From positions 1-14,125 of the forward strand of contig CAYSGH010000100.1 in NCBI GenBank assembly GCA_964430505.1: a stretch of 14,125 nt of DNA, read 5' to 3'. Numbering within the stretch: the first letter of the stretch is position 1; each line of letters opens with the position of its first letter. The notes beneath the pieces are model-generated. The model had not been told where the DNA came from and made no database searches. It saw only the letters and a program-made list of their open reading frames with translations. The position numbers were made by a program, and so were the translations under genes. This document shows positions 8,701 through 14,125 of this stretch, piece by piece. The DNA comes from UBA6176 sp032119375 (lineage in GTDB: Bacteria > Verrucomicrobiota > Verrucomicrobiia > Limisphaerales > UBA9464).

Positions 8701-9416
8701 TCGCGCACCTTGCCGTCCGGCGTCGCCTCGAAGCGTCCCTTCCACTTGGCGGAGCGGGTGGACTCGCCGTTGATCTTGCTGACCTCCCATCCATCGCCCT
8801 TCCGCGTGAGCGCGAACCGCGTGGACGGGTCCGCGAGGCGCATCACGTCGATGAAGTGGGTGCAGTAAAGGTCGAGGTCGCCGTCGCCGTCGATGTCCGC
8901 GAGCGCCATCGAGGTGGCGGAGGCGGTGCGGGACAGTCCGGAATCCGGCGACTCGGAGAAGCGCCCGGCGCCGTCGTTGAGGAAGAGGCGGGTGCCCACG
9001 CCGATGCCATTGACGAGGAGGTCGAGGTCGCGGTCGCCATCGACGTCCACGAGGGCGGCGGCGGTGGAGCGTTGGTCGGCGCAGGCGATGGCGGGCTGGT
9101 TGATGGGCTCGAAGCGCCACGCGCCCTGGTTGCGGAACAGTTGGTTGGGCCCTTCGAGATTGCAGAGATAGACATCCGCCCAGCCGTCGCCATCGACGTC
9201 GCCGACGGCGACCCCCGCGCCGTTGTGGGCGACGGCGTTGGTGAGGTAGAGGTCTCCGCCCATCGTGTTGGTGAAGGCCAGGCCTGTCTCCGACGGGGAC
9301 ATGCCCTTGAAGCCCACTTGCCCCGGGGAAACGGGCGTGACGGCGCGAGCGACGACATTCGAGGGGGCGGCGGCGACGTGAACCGCGCACGGCGCCAACA
9401 GCAGGAGGAGACCCAT
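5781..9416 (-). CDS. Giant CRTAC1-type protein: two FG-GAP propeller + ASPIC/UnbV modules
   Basis: The 1211-residue product is built of two similar halves. Half 1 has seven Asp-rich FG-GAP/VCBS calcium loops (near residues 73, 124, 174, 287, 339, 420 and 505; for example DVDGDGWAD and DLDNDGDLD), then an ASPIC/UnbV domain at about 533-620. A Pro/Thr/Ala linker (621-638) leads to half 2, with loops near 680, 783, 842, 893, 1030 and 1094 plus a degenerate one (DWSGDG) near 927. It ends in a more diverged ASPIC-like domain (1123-1205). Seven loops per half suggests two seven-bladed propellers of the integrin-alpha/CRTAC1 kind, probably exported and involved in adhesion or surface binding. The start is uncertain. 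ATG 9416 begins a hydrophobic stretch but leaves no positive charges before it. ATG 9605 overlaps the upstream stop as TGATG but adds 63 codons whose third positions contain clearly more A and T than the rest of the gene. Confidence 0.85.
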   Translation of the reverse strand: MGLLLLLAPCAVHVAAAPSNVVARAVTPVSPGQVGFKGMSPSETGLAFTNTMGGDLYLTNAVAHNGAGVAVGDVDGDGWADVYLCNLEGPNQLFRNQGAWRFEPINQPAIACADQRSTAAALVDVDGDRDLDLLVNGIGVGTRLFLNDGAGRFSESPDSGLSRTASATSMALADIDGDGDLDLYCTHFIDVMRLADPSTRFALTRKGDGWEVSKINGESTRSAKWKGRFEATPDGKVRELPEYHGFYRNEGQGRFKAIEHEPGTFADAAGNPIPPYRDWGLAVMFRDINGDGLPDLYVCNDNTSPDRIWINQGGARFRELEGPRLRHTSRSAMGVDFADVDRDGRDDFFVVDMLAREHRFRMTQLVRDRPSRAETELPEARPQFNRNTLFLGQPGGYFAEVAWMAGLAASDWTWSTLFLDVDLDGFEDLLLTNGFEFDVMDQDSHNEIKEGRRLTDAQLKRSMQMHPRWRTRNVAFRNAGSARFEPAPAWGFDLQGISYGMAAGDLDNDGDLDLVVNNLNAPASIHQNTGTAPRVAVRLRGRAPNSAGIGARISLVSPGLTQSQEVIAGGRYLSSDDPVRVFAFHPTRDAGARISIRWRSGRESVVEGVEPNRIYEVAEPEGPPPTPAPTAPATTAPARFEDVSAALNHVHVDEDFDDWALQPTLPRRLSRLGPGLAWFDVDGDGWEDLLVAGGRDGSLGVLRNQQGRAWSAATNAPKATGDQSAVLGWHDGLGSRAILVSLSNAESPPGTASQLEVYPAADPARPASIPLGNHAPGPMVTTDVDGDGDLDLWVGGRTRAGRYPEAVPSQWWLNEGGRLVADPARSAAFATMGMAVGACAVDLDRDGDPDLVVACDWGPVRIFINGGATFRDATEAWGLSGKTGLWTGVATGDFNGDGLPDLVCGNWGRNSQYELYAPTDLRLFHGDWSGDGVIQVLEAWRGGSDWWPVHDRTWLSLGIPRVASEFKTHADFARANVPAILRQLGATNAAWVGASELSSVVLLNRGSTFDAIPLPAEAQRAPVFSVCVGDLDGDGIQDLFCSQNFFGTASDLTREDGGFGLALQGRGDGTFVAWDAEAAGVRILGEQRGAALADFDHDGRLDIAVAQNRGATHLFRNRSATPGLRVALKGGAGNPEGVGAELRLEDAQGRLGPMQTVGAGSGYGSQDAGVRVVTSAHKAVALRVRWPKSREVRLPLNPTDRSVEVPIPAAP
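7054..9200. repeat. Dispersed 17-bp repeats encoding calcium loops
   Basis: The plus-strand 17-mer CCGTCGCCATCGACGTC occurs exactly at 7054-7070, 7363-7379 and 9184-9200, and with one mismatch at 9031-9047. On the coding (minus) strand each copy encodes DVDGDG or a close variant within the FG-GAP loops. These are coding repeats, not mobile DNA. They are possible sites for in-frame recombination and for assembly error. Confidence 0.8.
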
Positions 9417-9604
9417 GGCGTGGAGGACGAACCGGAGGCGGCGTGGGTCCCATGTCGGGACGCTGGGCCAAAGGACATGCCCTGCGAAGGCCCTGTTGTT
9501 GAACCGTGCGCTCACCGGGTCTGATTCAAGCGAAAGTTCGCGCGCGCGTCTCGCCGATTCCGGCGACGTCGGGACGGACATGAGGGCAAGGGACTGCCCC
9601 GCCA
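9417..9604. other. Spacer or long leader between DUF5690 gene and CRTAC1-type gene
   Basis: These 188 bp remain open in the frame of the downstream minus-strand gene but look less coding-like, with codons such as CTT, GAA, TCA, AGA and GCA at higher frequency than in the body. They hold a 6-bp stem hairpin at 9549-9564 with a 4-nt loop and no T tract, so it is not a terminator. A short TTGAA...TTCAA inverted pair lies at 9499-9503 and 9525-9529. No convincing promoter or Shine-Dalgarno sequence was seen. Confidence 0.45.
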
Positions 9605-11044
9605 TCAGGACGGCTGCGCCACGGGGCCTGCGCCTCCGCCTCGGTTTGCCGGGGACGTCTTCCGCCAGAAGTAGAGGGCGCTGGCAACAAGGCAGACGGC
9701 GCCCACGACGCACATGAACCAGGTGAACCCCACGAAGAACCCGAGCCGGGATTGGCCGTGGGCCACGAGGTCCTTGTAGAGCTGCACACCGACGGACCCG
9801 GTGTAGCCGATGGAGTCGGCGAGGTAGATGGCGAACACGGCGGTGCCGGCGACGGAGGTGGAGGCCATGAGGCGGTCAAAGAGGACCGAGCCGTAGGGGA
9901 CGTAGGCCAGGTAGGAGCCGAGGCCGGTGAGGGTCATCCACCAGAAGCCGCTGATGAGGCCGGCGCCGTGGAGGAGGGTGGCGCCGCCGAGGAGGAGGAG
10001 GCCGGACGTCATGACTCCCAAGGCGGCCATGAGCCCGCGGCGGTTCTCCTTCACCAGGTTGAGCAGCGCGAGGATGGCCATGACGCCGAGCATGACGAGC
10101 GTCTCGGCGCGGCTGATGATGGTCTTGTTGCTGGCGTAGGCGTACCCGAGCCCGTCGAAGAGCTCGACCTGGTAGTTGTCGCGGTAGTCGCGGTACGCGG
10201 TCAGGAAGAAGTACGCCAGGCACAACAGGCCGAGGCCGAGGCCGAACTCGCGCAGGAACGCGATGCGCTGCGCGCGGCCCATGGGCTCGCGCTGGACGCG
10301 CTCGACGCGGTCGGCGGCGGAGGGCGGTGGCAACTGCTTGAGGAGCCACACGGACAGGGCAAACACGGGCAGGAAATGGAACCCGGCCACGGCGGGCATC
10401 CACGACTCGCCCACCTTGCCCATGGCTTGGGCGATCGCGGGGCCCAGGGCGGGGACGGCAGACCAGAGGTCGGCGACGGTGCCGGCCATGAGGGCGCGCC
10501 CGAAGTCCTTGGTGATGCCGCTGGCGACGATGAAGGAGAGGCTCAGGCCGGCCAGGAGGATCTCCGAGGTCCGCCGCCCTTCGAGATACCCGACGACGAG
10601 ACCCCAGACCATGCCCAGGGGAAGGCCGTTGAGGAAGATGGCGGGGGCCTTCCATCCGCCGGGGAGGACGGCGTACAGGACGAGGGCGGCCTGGGCGATC
10701 CCGACGAGGACGAGGAGCGCGACGGCGCGACGTGCGGGGGTGAGCTCGGAGCAGACCTTGATCCCGAGGTACTTGGACGTGCAGTAGCCCAGCACCTGGC
10801 TGATCACGAGCGCCGTCTTCAGCTCGAGCTTCAGCGCCATGGCCTTGCCCCACAGCATCCACTGGGCGTCCACGAGCATCTCCCCGTCGAAGCGCGCGGC
10901 CGCGAACGGCTTCCGGAAGGCGTACATGGCAAAGTACGTGGCAAAGGCCGTCAGCACGGCGAAGCCAACGAACACGGGCGACGGCGCACGGGCAAGCCAC
11001 TGGCCCAGGCGCGTGGGCGCCATCTTCGGGGGAGTCTCGGACAC
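9605..11044 (-). CDS. DUF5690 family multi-pass membrane protein (MFS-like transporter)
   Basis: This 479-residue protein has about a dozen hydrophobic segments and matches the DUF5690 family, an MFS-like group of unknown substrate. Landmarks are AMYAFRKPF at 39-47, LKTALVISQVLGY then SKYLGIKV at 75-97, FLNGLPLGMVWGLVVGYLEG at 137-156, RDYRDNYQVELFDGLGY at 285-301 and GLGSYLAYVPYGSVLFDRL at 374-392. The family is recognised from memory; no transport function is proven by sequence. GTG 11044 has an AGGG sequence 6-9 nt upstream and is the start given here; ATG 11023 (7 residues shorter) is the alternative. Its TGA (9605-9607) overlaps an ATG at 9605 as TGATG, which would couple it to the giant protein if that distal start is used. 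It is the first gene of the minus-strand set and probably uses the divergent region 11045-11332 as its promoter. Confidence 0.85.
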   Translation of the reverse strand: MSETPPKMAPTRLGQWLARAPSPVFVGFAVLTAFATYFAMYAFRKPFAAARFDGEMLVDAQWMLWGKAMALKLELKTALVISQVLGYCTSKYLGIKVCSELTPARRAVALLVLVGIAQAALVLYAVLPGGWKAPAIFLNGLPLGMVWGLVVGYLEGRRTSEILLAGLSLSFIVASGITKDFGRALMAGTVADLWSAVPALGPAIAQAMGKVGESWMPAVAGFHFLPVFALSVWLLKQLPPPSAADRVERVQREPMGRAQRIAFLREFGLGLGLLCLAYFFLTAYRDYRDNYQVELFDGLGYAYASNKTIISRAETLVMLGVMAILALLNLVKENRRGLMAALGVMTSGLLLLGGATLLHGAGLISGFWWMTLTGLGSYLAYVPYGSVLFDRLMASTSVAGTAVFAIYLADSIGYTGSVGVQLYKDLVAHGQSRLGFFVGFTWFMCVVGAVCLVASALYFWRKTSPANRGGGAGPVAQPS

Positions 11045-11332
11045 GCCGCCCTAGGAACCCGAACCGCGTGCCGGGCGCAAGCCTCGAAGACGCGTGGGGC
11101 GGGGAACGGGCAGCGAGAGGCGGGGAGCGGGTCGATTGCTCCCTGAGTCCACCGAGTTTTCGTGAGAGGCGCGAATCCAGCATCCATGGAGGGCGGGGAG
11201 GTTGACTCGGACGGAGGCACGGCGAACGACCAGTGGATCTTCCCCGGCACCCAGCCTCCACGCGCGGGGCCCGTCTCACGGCTTCCCTTTCCACGTCCGA
11301 TCCGTTCCCATTTCGCGCAACAACACATTCCC
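11045..11332. promoter_or_regulatory. Divergent intergenic region with phased GC-rich direct repeats
   Basis: These 288 bp separate the starts of two divergent genes and should hold both promoters. Two 13-bp direct repeats, GGCGGGGAACGGG at 11098-11110 and GGCGGGGAGCGGG at 11119-11131 (12 of 13 identical), are spaced 21 bp start to start, about two helical turns. A shorter match, GGCGGGGAG, lies at 11192-11200. TTGACT at 11202-11207 resembles a -35 box for the plus strand, but no matching -10 box is visible at the normal spacing. No terminator hairpin was seen. Confidence 0.4.
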
Positions 11333-12346
11333 ATGACTGCACGAATTGGATTGGTCGGCCTCGGCCGAATGGGGGCCAACATGGCCCGTCGCCTGAAGGA
11401 CAGCGGGTTCCACGTCTCGGTGGTGCATGACGCGCGGCCGGGCGTGGCGGAGGAGCTGGCGCGGGAGCTGGGCGCGACGGCCCCGGGCACGCTCGCCGGC
11501 GTCACGGCGGGCGCCGACGTCGTGTTCACCGTGGTGACGGACGACGCGGCGATGGACCGCATCTTCGCGCGCAAGGGCGACTCGTTGCTGTCCGGCGCGC
11601 AGGGGCGCGTGTTCGTGAACTGCGCCACGCTGAGCCCGGCGACGCACGTGGAGGTGGAGAAGCGCGCCATCAAGGCGGGCGCGGCGACGCTCGAGGCCTG
11701 CATGGCTTCCAGCATCAACCAGGCCCGCAACGGGACGTTGTACCTCATGGTGGGCGGGCCGGACTCGGTCCTCGAATGCGTGCGCCCGTTGCTGGAGGCG
11801 TTGTCCGACGGCGGCAAGCTGCTGCGGCACATCGGCGCGACGGGCCGGGCCGCTCAGGTGAAGGCCCTGGTCAACATGGTCATGAACATCAACACGGCGG
11901 GCCTCGCCGAGGGCCTGGGCCTCGCCCATGCGCTGGGGCTCGACCTGGCGCTGGTGCGCGAGGTGTTTTCCCAGACGGGCGCCGCGTCGCGCGTCCTGGT
12001 GACCGACGGCGAGGACATGCAGAACCGCGACCATTCGTGCTTCTTCAGCGCCGCCCATGCGGCGAAGGACAGCGGGATCGCCCTCGCCCTCGGCAAGAAG
12101 TCCGGCCTGCGGCTGCCCCTGGCGGAGGCCACCCTGGCGCAGTATCGCCGCATGGTCGCCAGCGGCCTGGGCGAGCTCGACAAGTCCGGCATCTCCGAGC
12201 TGACGTTCAAGGGCCGCAGCCCGCGCAAGAAGGCGGCGGCGAAGCGCAAGGCGGGCGCTGCCGCGAAGGCGTCCCAGGGCACCAAGGCGTCGAAGGCCTC
12301 AAAGGCGTCCAAGCCCGCCGCCCGTCGTCCCGCGCGGCGCGCCTGA
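11333..12346 (+). CDS. 3-hydroxyisobutyrate-dehydrogenase-family oxidoreductase with basic tail
   Basis: This 337-residue protein belongs to the beta-hydroxyacid dehydrogenases, which oxidise or reduce small hydroxy acids and semialdehydes with NAD(P). The N-terminal Rossmann motif GLGRMG is at residues 9-14, and the family helix with catalytic Lys177 and Asn181 (KALVNMVM) is intact. Two substrate-site motifs differ from the norm: VNCATLSP at 95-102 replaces the usual D-x-S-T-x-x-P pattern, and EACMASSINQARNGTLYLM (121-139) replaces the usual DAPVSGG segment. After the normal end of the fold (about 292), a 45-residue tail rich in Lys, Ala, Arg and Ser follows, containing KASKASKASK, like histone H1 or bacterial nucleoid tails. 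ATG 11333 was chosen because the Rossmann strand starts four residues later; the open frame reaches back to 11162 but that stretch is not conserved-looking. The next gene begins 32 bp downstream. Confidence 0.87.
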   Translation: MTARIGLVGLGRMGANMARRLKDSGFHVSVVHDARPGVAEELARELGATAPGTLAGVTAGADVVFTVVTDDAAMDRIFARKGDSLLSGAQGRVFVNCATLSPATHVEVEKRAIKAGAATLEACMASSINQARNGTLYLMVGGPDSVLECVRPLLEALSDGGKLLRHIGATGRAAQVKALVNMVMNINTAGLAEGLGLAHALGLDLALVREVFSQTGAASRVLVTDGEDMQNRDHSCFFSAAHAAKDSGIALALGKKSGLRLPLAEATLAQYRRMVASGLGELDKSGISELTFKGRSPRKKAAAKRKAGAAAKASQGTKASKASKASKPAARRPARRA

Positions 12347-12378
12347 CGTTCGCGCGGGTTCCCGGCGTGGGCGGACCC

Positions 12379-14002
12379 ATGAAGGCAGCGATCCAGCGAG
12401 GGGCGGTGCTTGGAACCATCGTGCGGGCCCTTNNNNNNNNNNNNNNNNNNNNNNNNNNNNNNNNNNNNNNNNNNNNNNNNNNNNNNNNNNNNNNNNNNNN
12501 NNNNNNNNNNNNNNNNNNNNNNNNNNNNNNNNGGCTTGCAGCAGGGCACGCCGGCCGCGCGCTTGGCGGCGGCGACCCATTGCGTGGCCTGCCACGCGTT
12601 GCCCGACCCACGCCACCTCGACCGGGCGACGTGGACGAACGAGCTGCTGCCCAAGATGCGCGTCATGGTGGGCCTGGAGCCGCCCACGACGGAAGCGGGC
12701 TTCCAGGACATCGACGTCTTGAAGGCGGGCAAGGCGTTCCCGGAACGCCCCCTCATGACGCGCGCCCAGTTCGACCTCGCCGCGTCGTGGTTCGTGGACA
12801 ACGCGCCGGAATCCCTCTCCAGCACCAACGACCCCGCGCGCGTCCGCGTCGAGCTGACGGGGTTCGACGTGGTGGCGTTGAAGGAGCGCCATGATCCGCC
12901 GCTCACCACCCTCGCGCGCATCGACCCCAAGGGCCGTCGCGTGTTCCTCGGGGACGTGGGCTTCCAGGGGTACAACGTCCTGGGGCCCGCGCTCGACGTC
13001 CGCGAGGGCGTTCGCATCGGCAACATCCCCGTGGCGGTGGCGGTGGATGGCGCGGACGACTGGGTCGCGTGCATCGGGCACTTCTTCCCGAGGGAGGAGC
13101 CGCGCGGGCAGGTGGTCCGCATGCGCCGCAGGCCGGACGGCACCCAGGACCGGCTCGACGTGGCATCGGGGTTGCCGCGCCTGGCGGACCTGCGGTTGGC
13201 GGACCTCAACGGCGACGGGCGCGGCGACTTCGCGCTGTGCGCCTATGGGAACTTCCTCGGGCGCTTCTCGTGGTGGGAGGGCAAGGGGAACGACCGGTGG
13301 GAGGAGCATGTGCTGCTGGACAAGCCGGGGGCCGTCCGCTGCGAGCCCGTGGACTTCAACCGCGACGGCAAGCCGGACCTCTTGGTGCTGGTCGCGCAGT
13401 GGACGGAGAGCCTCCTGTTGTTCGAGGGGGACGGGCGCGGCGGCTTCGTGCGGCGCACGTTGTTCCAGAAGCCCCCGAGCTGGGGGCACAGCGGGATGGA
13501 CGTGGCCGACGTGGACGCGGACGGATGGCCGGACGTGGTGGTGGCGAACGGGGACAACGCGGACTTCCCCACGTCCCCGCCGCGCGCGCACCACGGGCTG
13601 CGGGTGTACCTCAACCGCGCCGGGACGCGGGTCGAGGAGGCGTGGTTCGGGCCCATGCACGGCGCCTACCGCGTCGTGGCGCGCGACCTGGACATGGACG
13701 GCGACATGGACCTCGCGGCGACGTCGTTCTTCCCGGACTACGAGCGGTCGCCGCGCGAGGGGTTTTTGTTGTTCGAGAACGTGGGCGGGAAGGGGCGCTG
13801 GGACTTCCGTGCGGCGACGTTCCGGCAATCGGTGGCCGGCCGTTGGCTGGCGATGGACGCCGGGGACGTGGATGGGGACGGCGACGACGACATCGTGCTG
13901 GGCTCGTTGGTGCGAATGCCCACGGCGGTTCCCGCGAAGCTCAAGGAACAATGGGAAAAGCAGGGGCCTTCCCTCGTCCTCCTGCGCAATCGCGCGCGAT
14001 GA
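12379..14002 (+). CDS. Cytochrome c / FG-GAP repeat protein, interrupted by assembly gap
   Basis: This is an exported protein combining a cytochrome c-like domain with an FG-GAP/VCBS propeller. ATG 12379 opens a signal-peptide-like start (MKAAIQRGAVLGTIVRAL), giving 18 full codons before the run of Ns. After the gap the sequence resumes with a c-type heme motif CVACH (codons at 12581-12595), followed by a helical segment ending near ASWFVDNAPESL. Five Asp-rich loops then appear (LNGDGRGD, FNRDGKPD, VDADGWPD, LDMDGDMD, VDGDGDDD) between about 13200 and 13910, so the propeller may have further degenerate blades. With 100 Ns the two sides are out of frame, but a real gap length divisible by three would join them. 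The protein may pass electrons in the periplasm or anchor at the surface; its partner is unknown. A TTG start at 12410 matches the post-gap frame only because of the arbitrary gap size. Confidence 0.8.
12433..12532. other. Assembly gap, 100 Ns
   Basis: Exactly 100 Ns interrupt a coding region. This is the usual placeholder for a scaffold gap of unknown length, so distances and reading frame across it cannot be trusted. Confidence 0.97.
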
Positions 14003-14051
14003 CGTCGCGGGGCGGCTCTGGAGGACGGGTGCCCGCACGCGGTGGATAGAA
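14003..14051. other. Short spacer with possible decayed hairpin fragment
   Basis: The 49 bp between the last stop codon and the right REP-like copy hold GTGCCCGCACGCGG (14029-14042), which matches 13 of 14 bases of the hairpin core GTGCCCTCACGCGG found at 14086-14099. It may be a decayed copy or a chance GC-rich match. Confidence 0.3.
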
Positions 14052-14102
14052 CCGAGAAACGGCGGTTGGGCCGTCTGTAGGCCGCGTGCCCTCACGCGGC
14101 GA
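14052..14102 (+). repeat. REP-like hairpin element, right copy
   Basis: GTAG at 14077-14080 is followed by a perfect 8-bp stem (14081-14088 with 14093-14100) around the loop CCCT. It matches 1-51 as an inverted copy at 48 of 51 positions; the GTAG-plus-hairpin part (14073-14102) is identical, and all three differences lie in the outer 21 bp upstream of it. It sits 49 bp after the cytochrome/FG-GAP gene and could also end that transcript, although no T tract follows. The remaining bases 14103-14125 show nothing recognisable. Confidence 0.75.
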
Positions 14103-14125
14103 TGGCGATGCCGCATGCCCGGTGC

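Noticed and set aside
7227..9524. Plus-strand open frame (765 codons) opposite the CRTAC1-type gene
   Set aside because: Its Val/Glu/Ala-rich repeats are the mirror of the Asp/Gly calcium loops on the other strand, and no protein family is visible.
9549..9564. Hairpin as an intrinsic terminator after the DUF5690 gene
   Set aside because: The stem is only 6 bp and no T tract follows on the minus strand.
11202..11230. Sigma-70 promoter from TTGACT at 11202
   Set aside because: The hexamer at the expected -10 position (AACGAC) matches the consensus poorly, so it is only mentioned within the intergenic entry.
11162..11332. N-terminal extension of the hydroxyacid dehydrogenase to the upstream start at 11162
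   Set aside because: The Rossmann strand must be near the N-terminus in this family, and the extension is low-complexity with the promoter-like region inside it.
1..14102. A 14-kb composite transposon bounded by inverted repeats
   Set aside because: No transposase, integrase or passenger genes of the usual kind lie inside, no target duplication can be seen, and the ends look like REP hairpins rather than transposon ends.

Overview
This is GC-rich DNA (roughly two-thirds G+C or more) with nine protein-coding genes and no RNA genes, phage genes, transposases, integrases, CRISPR arrays or toxin-antitoxin genes that I could see. The gene content points to the PVC group, most likely Verrucomicrobiota, or failing that Planctomycetota. 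The pointers are a tandem DUF1080 (3-keto-disaccharide hydrolase) lipoprotein, a Tat-exported sugar-isomerase TIM barrel, a CRTAC1-type FG-GAP/ASPIC protein, a DUF5690 membrane protein, an SUMF1-domain lipoprotein and a cytochrome c/FG-GAP fusion. No marker gene confirms this. A run of exactly 100 Ns (12433-12532) marks a scaffold join, so the window probably comes from a draft or metagenome assembly.

Layout. (1) 1-51: a REP-like hairpin element, matched in inverted orientation at 14052-14102. (2) 122-3911, plus strand: a compact run of GntP-family permease, exported xylose-isomerase-like TIM barrel and two-domain DUF1080 lipoprotein, closed by a good intrinsic terminator at 3953-3991. (3) 4022-4990, plus: a nucleotide-sugar epimerase/dehydratase of the extended SDR family, ending 5 bp from the stop of the convergent next gene. 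(4) 11044 to 4996, minus: DUF5690 transporter-like protein, a giant CRTAC1-type protein (two propeller-plus-ASPIC modules) and an SUMF1-domain lipoprotein. The last two genes overlap as ATGA. (5) 11045-11332: a divergent intergenic region with two near-identical GC-rich direct repeats exactly 21 bp apart. (6) 11333-14002, plus: a 3-hydroxyisobutyrate-dehydrogenase-family oxidoreductase with a histone-like Lys/Ala tail, then a cytochrome c/FG-GAP protein interrupted by the gap.

How the genes may work together (inference). The first operon looks like an envelope pathway for oxidised sugars: DUF1080 domains cleave 3-keto-glycosides, the TIM barrel isomerises, epimerises or eliminates a keto-sugar, and the GntP permease imports a sugar acid. 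The minus-strand set looks like a surface module: one inner-membrane transporter-like protein, one very large calcium-loop propeller protein and one lipoprotein whose SUMF1 fold lacks the catalytic cysteines of true formylglycine-generating enzyme. No regulator is encoded here.

Most worth a second look: the inverted REP-like elements framing the window, the duplicated 2 x (seven FG-GAP loops + ASPIC) protein in its coupled cassette, and the dehydrogenase with a basic tail and a rewritten substrate-binding motif.
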